In this document: in pieces, positions 12,171-35,119 of the stretch
How positions within the stretch are numbered: position 1 is the stretch's first letter
How the letters are laid out: each line of letters starts with the position of its first letter
Program-made: the position numbers and the translations under genes
Origin: Pagrus major
Lineage: Eukaryota; Chordata; Actinopteri; Spariformes; Sparidae
Direction of reading: 5' to 3'
Assembly (NCBI RefSeq): GCF_040436345.1
Contig: NC_133238.1
Coordinates: 12,292,126-12,356,125 of the forward strand
DNA: 64,000 nucleotides
Notes under the pieces: model-generated
Database searches by the model: none
What the model was told of the DNA's origin: nothing
The model's input: only the letters and a program-made list of their open reading frames with translations

Positions 12171-15100
12171 GCCCACCAGCTGCGTGAGTATTTAGGTGCG
12201 GCCTTTAGGTACTGCTCGAAAATGTAAGAGATCCTTAAACGACGGTCGAAAAGGGTGGGGAGTCAAATATGTAAAAGCGGGAACACAAATGAAAATAAGT
12301 AATGAGATTACAAAAATGTTCAATTCATCAAACTTATTGCCCAATGCGCACCAGCTCCTGAGTGTCATATTTAATTACACTACAGTATACTACTCCTATA
12401 TGCCATAAAGTTAGGATGCTCCACTTTCCCAGTATTTCAACTCACCCTGAAGAACTCTCCATGTCCTTTCCCTTGCGGCCTTAAAATCGTGTTTTTTACT
12501 TTTTAACGGCGGAGATTTCCTGTACAAATGCTTATAATCTCAAAGAAAACCTGCCCGATGCTTTTACAAAGCTAGAGATCCAGTTAACATGTTTCTAAAG
12601 CTTTTTAACTTCAGGAAAATGATTTGGGCTGTTCTGCATGGCTTCCTATCACCACTAGATGGTGCTGTTCGGGCTTTTGCTACTGCCATAACTGTATTTT
12701 ATTTCTACAACTTGAAGTAAAGAAGGTTAATTTGTACAGTAACTTTTAGATAGTGGCAGAGTTAACTCAAACTGCTTTAAAGCATACAACAACACACTGA
12801 AAAGCAGCATAAGATACTTCTGAAGTACATTTATGAGAAAATGTTTTCTGCTCAACTTTCTAGGGAATATCAAACTCTCTCTATATCTATTGGTTGTCTG
12901 CTTTATTAAGCTTGAAAAAAAAACATATGTTCACAAATCCTGTGTGATTTCTATCTCAAAGGCTGTCATCTGTGATGGGAATTTATCAGAAGCTACAAGG
13001 TGAGAATCCACGGCCCTGAAAGTGATCGGAGGAGACACACCTGTCCTGATCTGTATTTCACTCTTCAGTGACACTCCGAGGAAGCGCACTGTGAACTCTA
13101 CTGTAAAGCAGTGTACTCGGTTATGCAGGAAGCAGGTGGTCAAGGGTGCAGAGGATGTCACAACTTCCTGTTTAACTCTACTGTGATGTCGTGGCTCAGA
13201 CTTAACCAAACATCTGTGCTGGAAGGTGTCCACTTTCTAACCACAGGGGCATACCGACACCCATGCACTGAAACGTGGCTGTGACAGTCAGATTAGTGAA
13301 AGTGTGAGTGGTGCTGATAATGGAGTATAAGGGCATACTGGCAGCTATGAAGGTAAATATGTTGTAATAATATGTGAGAGCTTGTCTTTTGTGAAACACC
13401 TGATGCACAGTTTGGAGTCACATGACGGCGTGACTTTTAATATGACAACGTATTATTACAGATTTTAAAATCCCTGTTTTATAAACAAGCAATGCGAATG
13501 AGGGATGTGTTATGAGGGATTTCTTCCTGTGCTATTTTTCATTCAGAAATATCTTTTTCTATCTATTTTCCTGTCTGCAAACATGGACTTCTTGACAAAA
13601 CTGTGACTATTCGGTTGCAAGATTTTCACAGTAGGATAGCAATCTACTGTATCACAGTCTAAGATAAGAAAAAAATTATTATTATCAGTTACAATGACCT
13701 TTACAGGAACTAAAACAGAGGGGGTTTTTGCTTTTAGCTGAATAAAAGCGTGGGTACTTGCTGTATGTTTTTCATATCCTCAAACTGAAGTACATGTGTG
13801 CACTAACATATGTGCAATAACAGCAGGAGCAGAGTGGTCAATGTGTCTGCGTGCAGACGTAGAAACAGTGTGGAGGTCAGCTGCTGCTACACTACATTAA
13901 GCAGATACACAATAATGTAATAGAAGCTTCACTGACCCATTTCTTACACCACCGATTCCCTCACAGTCCCCCAAACAATAACTTCCCAACTCGAACGCTA
14001 TTCAACCTCAAGCCAAGAATGCAATTATGGCACCGACACTCACACCACATCTGGCGAAATCAAAACCAAGCACCCCTGTTTATCCCTGTGAATAAACACT
14101 GGACGACTCCCTGAGAAGAACTGGTTACAGTCAGGGATTTTCAAGTGCCAAATACCCAGCAGCCATTGCAGGGAGTACACAATGTTATGTGCTGTAGTGA
14201 TGATAAATGACTGTGCGATTAACCTCAGCTCTACTATGTTGTGCAACATTTAACTGATGGAAACATTTTGAACAGGACCTTTGCTCATTGTTTGGAGTCG
14301 AACAACAATAATTTTCATGATTTATTACTTGTTTCAGTCATTTAATCAAGCAAAAACTGCAAATATTCCGGTTCTTAAATGCAAAGATTGACCTAAATAT
14401 CTCTGAGGTTTGAAGATGTCGCCATGCACTCTCAGAACTTAGGATGGACATGGAAAAAATAGTTGATGATTAAAGGGCAGCTCCACCAATATTTAGTTTA
14501 TCAGTCTTGGAGAGTGTACTGCAAGTGTGAAAAAGTAGTATAAAGCCTTTTGTGGCTCCAGAGGAAGCTGCATGTAATCTGATAAATTGCCTCCAGTGAT
14601 GTCACTTAGTGTCTAAGTTGCATTGTGGGTAATGTAGGCACCAAACAGTCCACTGGTTTGGACTCATATGGATCATATGTTTACAAACAAATGATCAAAA
14701 TCGATACAGCAGAACCAGAGATGTCCCCTTTTTTATTCCACACATTCTGGAGCCTACATTACCCACAATGCAACTTCACTGGAGGCAATTAATCAGATTA
14801 CATGCAGCTTCCTCTAAAGCCACAAAAGGCTTTGTCCTGCTTTTTTCACATATGTTGTAGTACCCCTCAAGACCTGTAAATACACTTTAATGTGGAAAAC
14901 TGGTGGAGTTACCCTTTAATTGTAGGCTTATTTCATATTTTTAGTATTTTCTTTCTTATTTTTAGTCACTAATAACAAAAATATTGATCTTTAGGTTACA
15001 ATGGACAAGAAAACATTGTACGGTAGAGTTAAAAACATCCTTGATTGTTACTGTGCTGTACTTTTCTCATTTTATATACAAGAAATAACTTACTAAAAAA

Positions 15101-18100
15101 CATCTGTACACACATTTAAACGACCTTTTCAATCACAGCTCTTTAAAGCATCAACGGTTGTTTTCTTTCTTATTCAACTGTATCGCTCCAATTGGACGAA
15201 GTGACACCTATAAACGTTTTTAGTGTCCGCTAAATGGAGGCATCTATGAAGCGATGCTCTTCAAACAAGCCGTGCTGCATTAGGGAAAGCATGCACTGTC
15301 TGTTTGTTTGCTGAGGATGTCCGGTGCGAGGGGAACAAGTGCAGAATATGATGTCTATTCCTCATAAAGGCACAGCTTTATATTTGTTAAGCTTTTAACA
15401 GGCTTTTAGCATTCACTAGGACTGGTCAGCACTTAGAGTATGTACAAAGAGGAAAACTTCCACAGTCTGTGGCCACATGCACTAACATCGACTTTATTTC
15501 CCTCTTGTTTTGAAGTGTGCTTGTCATTTAAAAAATAAAGAAAATACATATATTATTCCTTTAAAATGTAAATACAGTTTGCAAGTTTTTATCTTAAAAT
15601 TCTCCACCCTTGTGTCCGACAGTCAGCGATATTCTTCTCGGGGTGCCTTCAGGAACGAGACCAAAACAGGAACGTTATTAATGATTATGTAAATACAGTT
15701 TGTGCATTTCATGGTATTTACGATGGTCAGTTTATTAGCCTTCGTCGCAGCTACAGCTCTGTGTTATCAGTCGTCCAACAGTTATGTGAAGTCATCTGAG
15801 GCAGTGGTGGACATGACAGGAGACATGAGTGTGAAATGTTGGAGACAAGACTAAGTGTCTGCAGCCATGTTAGCCGGTCTGTGAGCTTTGAGCTAAATGC
15901 TAAGATTAGCATCATTAAATGTATAAAATATGAAATTAGGTCCCAGGTCTGAAAGTGAAGCTAGTGCACATGCGCCTTAAACCTGCATTCTTTCTAATGA
16001 CCACCAGGTGGCGACTCCACTGGGTGCAATAAAAGAAGTCCAACTGCACATAAGCTTATGAGAAAATGGCCGTACTTCTCACTTGATTTATAACCTCAGG
16101 AAACATTTTCCTGGTGAGTTTATGATCTCAGTCGCTAGTTTTAGGTCTTCTTCAATACGGCATGATGTTCATTGTGTAAATGATGGTCCTATTTACAGTA
16201 AAATAGACTATAAAGAAGATTAGCTTGTGATTGACAATCCAATCAGGGTGTCCTCCTCAGCTCCAGCGTCTCGTCCAAATACGGTCACTTCTGGTTACAA
16301 AAAACAAAATGGCGACGCTTTAACGCCAAACTCCTGGCTTCAATATGCAAACCAGTGGGTGAAGTCACGGTGGGTTCACACTTCGTCATCATGCTAACAC
16401 TGACAATGCTATCATGTTAGGCAGATATAATGTTTTCTGTGTTAGTTTAGCGTGTTAGTTAGCTCATTAGCACTAAACACAGAGTACAGGCTGTTGGGAA
16501 TGTTTTTGTTTTTGCATTTATTCGTCAAAAAGTATTGAACAAAAATACGTTTTGAAAATGGAAGCCTGTCCATTAATTGTTGAGACATTTGACTCAAATC
16601 CACTGTTGTCAGTCTCATGCTGGCACTAATAGATAACTATTTCACAACACTGTCATCCCTAGAGGCTAGCATGGTGTAAAAAAGTTGAGCAAAGCTGTAG
16701 CATATCATCAAATGTCTTGTGTATTTTGGGCTGTAAAATGGCGGGAACATGTCAAAACACATTGAATTTACTGAATAATTAAGCACATTTACTGCTCGGG
16801 AAGTACATCGATGAGATCAATTCAGGAAATAACTTCAGTCCCTAATTTGCCTTATCAAACACGTGACGATCGTAAAGGATAAACTGGCAATAAACTGAGA
16901 TGGACGAGTTACATAAGACGGTTTCAGCTAGAGTTTTGGATCACGCAGACGGGTAAGCAGCTCAACAAACGGCGCCTGAATGTTCTCAGTGGCTAAGTAT
17001 AGCAAATGGGTGTATTTAATGAGGCGATGAAGCCAGGAGTGTGTAAAGTTTCGCTGGCCGGTGCCCACAGTACCCACAGGTGACAATTATGGGATAACAT
17101 TAAATGCGCAAATGTAGTGAGACAGAAGCAGAAGTAGAAAAGTGTCAGAGTCAGCAAACTGACTCGACCATGTGCGTTTCACTGCAACATCTGCGTAAGT
17201 TTGCTGATATTAGCTAACATTAGTCTCCATAACATCTGGACATACCAACCCCTGAGTGTATTGTTGAGCGAGGGTGTGTGTTGTTGCTTATGAATTACAT
17301 GTTTCACTTGTGAAGATAATAATGTGTCATTTCTTCAACCAAACCAAAGTGAGATATATACTCATTTTTGCTGACCGGCAGCTCCTGTGGCTATAGGGGA
17401 CAATTAAGAGATAATGATAAATGCTAAAATACAATGAGACAATGGCACAAGCAGAGACGAGTCACACAGTCAGGAAACTGACTCAGTAGTGTCAGTTACA
17501 CAGAAATATTATATATTTGATGAGCTGGCAAAACTCCAGTATACTGAACAAGGGTGTGTTTTAATACTTAAACATTTCATTATGTGTTAGTTCTTATTTC
17601 AAATGGTTTTTTAAAAAGTCTTGGTTTAAGGAACAGTTTCAGATCATTTTGAATGAATTCTGGGTGGTTTTCTGTTTTAACTCTTATGTTTTGTTTATTT
17701 ATACATATTTTTGTATTAATTTGAATTCATTTGGATGACCTCTGTTTCTCTGCATGCAACTGCCAAAAGCTTTTTTCTAATAATGTCCTCAACTCGGTGA
17801 AAAATAAATTCTGGTGGTAAAATAAAAATTAATTGTATTTATGTTTTTACCAGGGGCGAAAATCAATTTTGGATGGCACAACTACATGAAAAGAGCAGGG
17901 GCATGAGTGTGTGTTATTAATATTATTTAATCACACAGCTTTTTTTACAGTTATATATAAAAGGTGGCAAATCACATTTTTCCTAGGGTGGGGGGGTCGT
18001 GGCCCCCCTGCCTCCCCTGTTATTTACGCATATGATTATTATTCATTCAATGTATTTCTTCATTGTTTTTCAACACTTCTTAATCACACTTAATATATAA

Positions 18101-18660
18101 AAAAAGATTTACCACCACCATTTAAAAATGCACAATTTTGAAACATTAAATTAGCAAATATTTTGTATTATTTGTATTTCAAATATGTATTTCCTGTACT
18201 CTAAACATCACTTCTACATACAGAAACTTGTTTTTCTTTGCTCTACATCATTATGGTCGCATCATTTTCCTGTGCCACCAGGTTGACGACAGTAAGCAAA
18301 CAATCATGCGTGACTGTCTAATCCAGTCTCATATCTGGGCCTTTTTCTCATTATATTACATGTTATTTATTCAGTAAACAGTATTAACTGGATAAACATC
18401 CTGGTGAGGTGCAGGCAGTTTTTGAAACAAAAAGGCTACTTGTGTCATATCAATTGCAGGCCTATAATAATCATATTTATAAGATAAGTCTGTGTTAAGT
18501 GTCATATTCTCATATAGATGGTGGTGGAGGTATGAATGAAGGATCTTTGGGAAGCAGCCGCACACTTCCTCAAAACACAGGCACACCGTCACCATCAAAC
18601 CTGACGAACTTTACTCCGCTGGACATTTATTGTCCCACCTTTGAAACTTCACTTGAGATA
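12171..18660. other. Intergenic region between gca and the DPP4-like gene
   Basis: About 6.5 kb with no ORF that looks genuine and no recognisable exon. In mammals IFIH1 and FAP lie on this side of GCG; no helicase or CARD-like coding sequence is seen here. It holds a foldback repeat (14469-14920) and degraded fish repeats, for example around 16440-16500 and 17850-18030 (poly-G/poly-C tract near 17990). Confidence 0.6.
14469..14920. mobile_element. Foldback (inverted-repeat) non-autonomous element
   Basis: The ends are imperfect inverted repeats: attaaagggcagctccacca on the left against tggtggagttaccctttaat on the right. Inner segments also pair: tgcattgtgggtaatgtagg near 14620 with cctacattacccacaatgca near 14755, and aagctgcatgtaatctgat with atcagattacatgcagctt. 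The 452-bp unit has no ORF, which fits a MITE-like element. The family was not identified. Confidence 0.65.
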
Positions 18661-18824
18661 ATATTTAACAGCAAAGCCAGAGTACCACATAACTTCAGTG
18701 CTGCCCGCGCGTCGAGCCGGCTGGATCGGTGGAGTTGTGATCCGGACGGATTTTGGTTACACACTTCACTGACGCGCAGAAATAATGGTTGGTGGTGGTT
18801 TGTTGGTACTCACTCATCGATGTT

Positions 18825-29402
<10,578 letters not shown>

Positions 29403-29918
29403 GGTCCACTGGATCACCAAGATCTCTTTTCACTGCTTATGTGAATTAAATTAATCTGCTTTGGGATAACGGTTGTAATTGTTAATGCAGGCTTGATTGT
29501 TAGAACGCCAAATGTCTTGAGCAGAAATGTGATGAGTCCAAAGCTGTCCAAGTCATAATGTCATTCTGTGTCTGTCTTTTGTTGTATATTATATATTCAG
29601 TGAGAAACAAGCAGCTACTAAAAAGTTGTAATATTATATTATTATTATATTATATTTACTTATAACACATCTTCATGATTGTTTTTTTGGGGTGGGGGTA
29701 TGTGTTTATTTGTTTCATAAATTAAGAGGTCATTACTTGACCGATGTAATAATGTTCTGTCAAACTGTAAAGATACTACTTTGACATGAAGAGCTTTAAA
29801 ATAATGTATTAAATTATGAAACATAATACACCACAGTAATTTTATACCTTTTTAGTAATTTTTTGAGATTGTTGATGTCTGATATAATGGTTGTTTTTGT
29901 AAAATAATAAAGAATAAA
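29403..29918 (+). other. Probable 3' UTR of the DPP4-like gene
   Basis: After TGA at 29400-29402 no further exon is seen. AATAAA occurs at 29906-29911 and again at 29913-29918, giving a 3' UTR of about 0.5 kb. Confidence 0.65.
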
Positions 29919-31400
29919 ATAATGAGGAATGTTTTTGTTTGAAATATCTTGTGTTTCATTTGATTTTAAGGAGAATTAGCAGAGTGATGACAGCATTTAT
30001 TGTTGAACTTCCTAACATAACTAATAATGCAGCTCTGCAAGGCTGTACAGTACCGTGCTACACACTACTAACATTTTAAGGGATGCACTAGCTGAAACCT
30101 TTACAATGTTGGCATAAGTTACAACTTAAATCTTAGACCTAGCCCTTAGTAGGTGTAAAGGCCTCTGTAAAATAAGGTGGGATAACATGGACGATGCAGA
30201 GGAGCGAATCAGTTAAATATTTTGTCTTGGTCAAACTTATTTTAATACTTTGTCTTAGTTTAGGCCTCCGTAGACTACCCTTTAGTTGCTGTTTGGCGAT
30301 TAGCATTAGCTATCATTAGCCGTTAGCCTCATAGTTAAGTGTTCAAAAGCAATGGCTACGAGAAACAACACTGCATTAAAATATTGTGTCAGATATTGAA
30401 AACCTAATTTTCCGCGACAAGATTTTGGTTAGTTTGGAGTTTATGCTAGTGTAGTTGAGATTAGCCGGATGTCTACATACAACTACGTACAATACAACAT
30501 TCAGTATCAAACTAGTACCTGCAAAGATAAGGGAACTCCCAATAGCCTCCACTGTAGCCTTATTTTGTCTTTAGTAATACTACAAATAGCCTACAAATTA
30601 GCATGCTAACACACCAAAGACTTAGCATGTGAACACACTAAACAATGATGGTTAAAATGTTTGCATGCCAATGTTAGCATTTAGCCGAAATCACTGTCTG
30701 CTAGCACAGATCTGCTAGCATGGCTGTAGACTTCTTGAGGAATGAATTGAGGTTAAATGATGACAAGTATGTCTACTACACGATTAAGCTTAGCATTAGG
30801 CTACTGATAATAGGGCTCAGTAGGCTAATGTGTCATTCTATTGAATAAAGTTTTGGTTTATGGGAATTTTCCGATCATATAACAGAGAAATATTGCGTTA
30901 TGTCAGTCTTAACACCCTGCTGATAGCTCTTTCTCTCTCTCAACACATTTACTACGTGGGACTGTATGCGAGTCATATACATGAACGTGTATTTTCACAG
31001 GGCGTCAATCTTTATTGATCAATGGCCCTTGTAAAAATGGAGATAACTGCCACTGATGCAGAAAGCCGTCAATTTTTCCCACCTTTTAAATTTGATCGGA
31101 AAGAATCCACAAATACTGACTCACCTCCCAGATATGACAGCACACATATCATTTCCTATCATGATGACACAGTAGCACATTAAAGCATCTACCTTACTTT
31201 CTGTTTAACAGGATGAGCCGCCGATGTTTGATCTTAACACCTAAGTAGCAGCTGGCATCACGCATGAATAGCACCTTTCCTCTTGGCTTGTTGATTCGGC
31301 AGATGAGACAGGGCCCGTGTCTAATGGGTTGAGAGTAACAGGTGGACCTGGCCGAGTGGTAAACTTGTCCCACCTGAGCGGGCCCGTCCTCCTCCTCCTA
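29919..31400 (+). other. Spacer between the DPP4-like gene and gcg
   Basis: About 1.5 kb with no coding sequence. It contains TTAGC/GCTAAC-rich repeat fragments at about 30300-30330 and 30590-30730. The last few hundred bases are presumably the gcg regulatory region; the homeodomain-like ctaatgg at 31321-31327 is suggestive only. Confidence 0.55.
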
Positions 31401-31406
31401 TTACAG

Positions 31407-31413
31407 TATATAA
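31407..31413 (+). promoter_or_regulatory. TATA box of gcg
   Basis: TATATAA lies about 30 bases before a plausible start near 31437. A non-coding first exon then runs to 31492, where aaaag precedes gtgagt. The spacing is normal for a TATA promoter, as known for vertebrate proglucagon genes. Confidence 0.75.
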
Positions 31414-31563
31414 GACAACAAAGTTAGAGAGGAGGGTTAGATTCACACAGAGGAACTAACAGCAGCGCTCTTTGGAAAGAAAGAAGAAAAAGGTGAGTTT
31501 TGTTTTGTCACAATGGTGAAACTTCTTTACCTTTAGCTTTTCTGATGCTATATGCAAACTCTT

Positions 31564-31567
<4 letters not shown>

Positions 31568-31600
<33 letters not shown>
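31568..31600 (+). repeat. (TG)n microsatellite upstream of gcg exon 2
   Basis: About 16 TG units end 15 bases before the acceptor gcgcag (31611-31615 plus flanking base) of the exon that carries the start codon. Confidence 0.95.
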
Positions 31601-31601
<1 letters not shown>

Positions 31602-31623
31602 GTTGTGTGGCGCAGGTATAACC

Positions 31624-33913
31624 ATGAAAAGCATCCACTCCCTGGCTGGTATCCTTCTGGTCCTCGGCTTCATCCAGAGCAGCTGGCAGGTTCCTCTGCT
31701 CGAGGCTGATGACAGCTCAAGGTACAGAAATCACATCTAGACTAATGAGGCTGGAGGATGGAAATAGAAAGTTCTCTGTCACAAAAATGGTCTTAAATCT
31801 GACTGAATCATAATTACATTTTAGGTAAAGGTGGGTTGAGAGGGAGATTTTCAAATATGAGAGAACTTTACATGTATGATGATCAATCACCTGTGGCCAA
31901 ACTGCCGACACGTTGATCTATAATCTGCGAATAATCAGAAAAATCATGACAGTAAAAGCATTTCTCAGGTGAATTTTATTATTGAATGGACCCGAATATA
32001 TTACAAATAAAGAGGATGAAATATTTTAGCTATGGATAAGATCTTTTTTGAAAACCTATAGATAGTAAAGGCATAAAGTCAAGTCGCTGTCTCAGTTAAA
32101 ACAGAAGATGATATACTGTAATGTTTTCCTGTCATTCACTTTTACTTCAAAGAATATAAATTTCTAATTTTTCATAAATGTTGGAAGGCTGTTGTACAAA
32201 ATAAGCACAAATTGTACAGAAACAAAAATGGGAGATAGAATTGAAAATTAGAAATTGATGCTGCTCAAACCTGTGGTGAGGAAGATGAAACATTTTTAAA
32301 GATTATTTTTATTATTCAAAATAAATATAGTAAATACGAGTTATCTTAAGTGTTATGGACAAATCTGTGCAAATGTAAGCTCTATCCTGGGAAACTTCCA
32401 TGGGAAATTTCTGTGGATGCATATTTTATGTTGTAACTGCTTTTTAAATAATGGGTAAAAATAACTAAACTGGAAAAAAACATTTTTACATTTTCCCTTT
32501 AATTTATTGCTTTTCTTCGACTTTATTAGAATTACTACTATTTCTTTTTATTAGTAGTATGGAGTGATTCCCCACTATAATATCAACATCAGTTTAAACA
32601 TGATGATTTGGAATATGTATGTATATGAATGTATATGTATATATATGTAAAATATGAATTGTATAAACTGACCTGTGTGATTCTCCTACTATGTTTTCCC
32701 TCCTGTAGTTTCGAGGCGGACGACACATTAGGCGACGGGCAGAAGGAGCTGTCGAACATGAAGAGACACTCGGAGGGAACTTTCTCAAACGACTACAGCA
32801 AATACCTGGAGGACAGGAAGGCGCAGGACTTTATCCAGTGGCTGATGAACAACAAGAGGAGCGGGTAAGGGTGGGATCAAAGAAACAATTATCATCACAA
32901 TTAGAGATTTTGCTTTTAAATTTGGAGTTGTTTGGCCACACTTCTTGAACAATGAAGTTATATCCAACCTCAAAGTGTTAGAAGTAAAAACTCTTTTATA
33001 CTTGAGTTAAAGTACCAGTAGTACCATGTACAAATACTCCATTACAAGCCTGACCCCTGCATTGGACCTTAAGTATGCAGTACATGTTTTGACTGCTACA
33101 TGAAATATTCCAGGCGTCCTCACTGAGTCTCTCTTTGTGTTTTCAGTGCTGCAGAGAAGCGCCACGCAGACGGGACCTTCACCAGCGACGTGAGCTCCTA
33201 CCTCAAGGACCAGCTAATCAAAGACTTTGTCGCCAGGCTCAAGTCTGGACAAGTCAGAAGAGAGTAGGCTGTCCCTCCTTCCTCCTCCTCCTCCTCCTCC
33301 TCCTCCTACAGTGCCAAAATCCCACAATCAATCCACCGTGATGAGAGAGACAGAGAGCTAACCAATCGTCAGCTTCTTGTGCCACTTGTTTCCTTTCTTT
33401 GCTTTTTTTTCCCCTCGATGTTCCTTGTTGTGTTTGTGCTAAAATAAATCACCTGAACTTTTCTCACTGCGTTGATTGATTATCTTTACTGTGCGAGATG
33501 ATTTTTATTTTTTGACACGAGCAGACAATGCACCAATCACCAAATGATCACAGCGACAAAAATGTCATCACCAATCAGGAGAATCATAAAAAGATGATGT
33601 TCTGATGGTCATATATCAGAGGCCAAGTGGCACGTTGCATTATGTGCCTGTGTACATGCTCAGATCTGAAATGGAGAGGCGGGGTGAAACGTTCAGCAGG
33701 AGGCATGTAGACGGGAGCTTCACCAGTGATGTGAACAAGGTGCTGGACTCCATGGCGGCTAAGGAATATTTACTCTGGGTCATGACCTCCAAGCCTTCAG
33801 GGGAGAGGTAAAACTGAGTCACACGGCTCATCTGATATGTAACAGGAATGCTAGGCTTGGTGTGATTGTGGTTTTCTCTCTTTTGCAGTAAGAAAAGACA
33901 AGCGGACCAATGA
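31624..33913 (+). CDS. gcg: Proglucagon (glucagon, GLP-1, GLP-2)
   Basis: Coding exons of the long form: 31624-31721, 32709-32864, 33147-33263, 33664-33807, 33889-33913; 179 aa. A short form reads through the donor at 33264 to TAG at 33265-33267 and gives 124 aa. A non-coding exon (about 31437-31492) precedes. The precursor is made in pancreatic alpha cells and gut cells and is cut by prohormone convertases. Residues 1 to about 22 form a hydrophobic signal peptide. Glucagon (29 aa, begins HSEGTF, ends LMNN) is bounded by Lys-Arg pairs. GLP-1 (begins HADGTF, ends GQV) follows AEKR and ends before RR. GLP-2 begins HVDGSF after SRR. The last exon adds SKKRQADQ. Two teleost copies (gcga, gcgb) are known; retention of GLP-2 suggests the gcga type, which is inference. 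Confidence 0.96.
32767..32853 (+). other. Mature glucagon coding segment
   Basis: Twenty-nine codons from CAC (His1) to AAC (Asn29). His1, Phe6, Asp9 and the Trp25-Leu26-Met27 motif are all present, preceded and followed by Lys-Arg processing sites. Fully within exon 3. Confidence 0.95.
32960..33090 (+). repeat. Teleost repeat fragment in gcg intron 3
   Basis: The stretch with actcttttatacttgagtta and caaatactccattacaagcc matches the pattern of a widespread fish repeat with AGTA/TACT words. A related copy begins near 47025. Boundaries approximate. Confidence 0.45.
33163..33255 (+). other. Mature GLP-1 coding segment
   Basis: Thirty-one codons, starting HADGTF directly after the EKR site and ending GQV before RR. 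The C-terminus lacks the Gly-Arg amidation signal of mammalian GLP-1(7-36), as usual in fish. Ala2 makes it a predicted DPP4 substrate. Confidence 0.93.
33264..33448 (+). terminator. Alternative 3' end of gcg: stop codon, CTC repeat and poly(A) signal
   Basis: The GT of the exon 4 donor (33264-33265) overlaps the codon boundary of GAG TAG, so an unspliced transcript stops at 33265-33267. A CTC-repeat tract follows (33281-33307), then AATAAA at 33443-33448. Alternative pancreatic and intestinal proglucagon mRNAs, without and with GLP-2, are known in fish. Confidence 0.8.
33704..33805 (+). other. GLP-2 coding segment
   Basis: About 34 codons, HVDGSF through KPSGE, after an Arg-Arg site and before SKKR. 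It lies in an alternative exon (33664-33807) whose acceptor is gtacatgctcag and which joins exon 4 in phase. Confidence 0.92.
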
Positions 33914-34236
33914 GACGCTCCGGGACTCCCTCTGTGCTGCACACTAAGCCATATTCAAGAGGAATAGAAAGCCATACAGCTTTGGATGTAATTGTTTTAA
34001 AGTCTTTTTTTACTTAAGTATGTGATGCAGACATATAAAATCTGCCCCTCGTCCATAGTTCTTATGGTGCACCAGAGAGAAGACATGAGATTGAGAGCAT
34101 ATTTTTTTCTACCAGTTTAAATTATTTTCTATATTTATGATGTAAAAAGAACACAAATCTCAGGTTTAGAGGCCTATAGAAAAAAAAACACATAGCGTAG
34201 TTGGTTTTCATTGCATATTATAAATCCGCTCTGCAA

Positions 34237-34242
34237 AATAAA
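34237..34242 (+). terminator. Distal poly(A) signal of gcg
   Basis: AATAAA follows the GLP-2-containing 3' end, about 325 bases after the TGA at 33911-33913. Confidence 0.75.
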
Positions 34243-34719
34243 GTTTTTCATTGTGTGTTTGTGGCATTATTTTTATGCTGATAGACATTTGTTGGGGACT
34301 ATTTTCAGCGGTGGATTAATACACATTTGACTCTCCAGTGAGTGTTTCCAACAGCAGGACGGCGTATGTGGGACTGAGTTTCTGAATTTCCGAAATTACA
34401 CGCAACGTGCACCAAAGATGCACATTCAAGTTAACTGTTTTTTGTCCAGCCAAAAGTTCAAAACCTAAAGATATTCAGTTCACAATCTGCAAAAAAGATA
34501 TATAAAAGCAGCAAATCATCCCAAATATGAAGCTGAAACTAGATCATGATTTGCATTTTTGCTTGAACCAATTAAAAAAAATAGCTACTCATGACTGACC
34601 TTATGATTGTTCGACCAATAGATCCAACTCTTGTCAAATGTTTACGAAAAATAAAATAATAACAGTAAAGTAAGAAAATAACTGCATTTTGTTCTGTGTG
34701 GTAGTGAAACAAAGTTACG

Positions 34720-35115
34720 TTTAAGTTACTCTAAGTATTCCTACTTTGCACTAGATACTCTGCCTGAGGTTTTATTTCATGCCACTGCATTTAAAGGGAA
34801 ATACTGTTCTTTTTAGTGCACATATATTACTACATTGTAATTTATCTGTTTGATTACATTTTGTACTAATAATCTGAATCTGCAAATTAACAAGAGACAT
34901 ACAGTAAATATGGTGGAGTAAAGAGTGCAGTGCTTTCCTCTGAAATGTACTGGAGTAGAAGTATGAAGTAGCAGGAAATTGAAATACTCAAATCAAATAC
35001 AAGTATGTCAAAACTGTACCTAAGTCTGATGCTTTCCACCATTCTCCTACCTTGATTATTTACTGTATGTATTTCTATGAATACAGAACTTTTACTTGTA
35101 GTGGAGTATTTGTAC
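34720..35115 (-). repeat. Common teleost interspersed repeat (reverse orientation)
   Basis: Reads as the reverse of the family at 25214 and 55195: it ends with ctttccaccattc and contains tactggagtagaagtatgaa. No coding content. Confidence 0.5.
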
Positions 35116-35119
35116 TTTA

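Noticed and set aside
31500-31740. Frames with Cys-Val runs near gcg exon 2
   Set aside because: They translate the (TG)n microsatellite; only the downstream ATG at 31624 starts the signal peptide.
32865-33146. Possible extra peptide between glucagon and GLP-1
   Set aside because: The interval is an intron with a repeat fragment; no dibasic-flanked peptide continues in frame.
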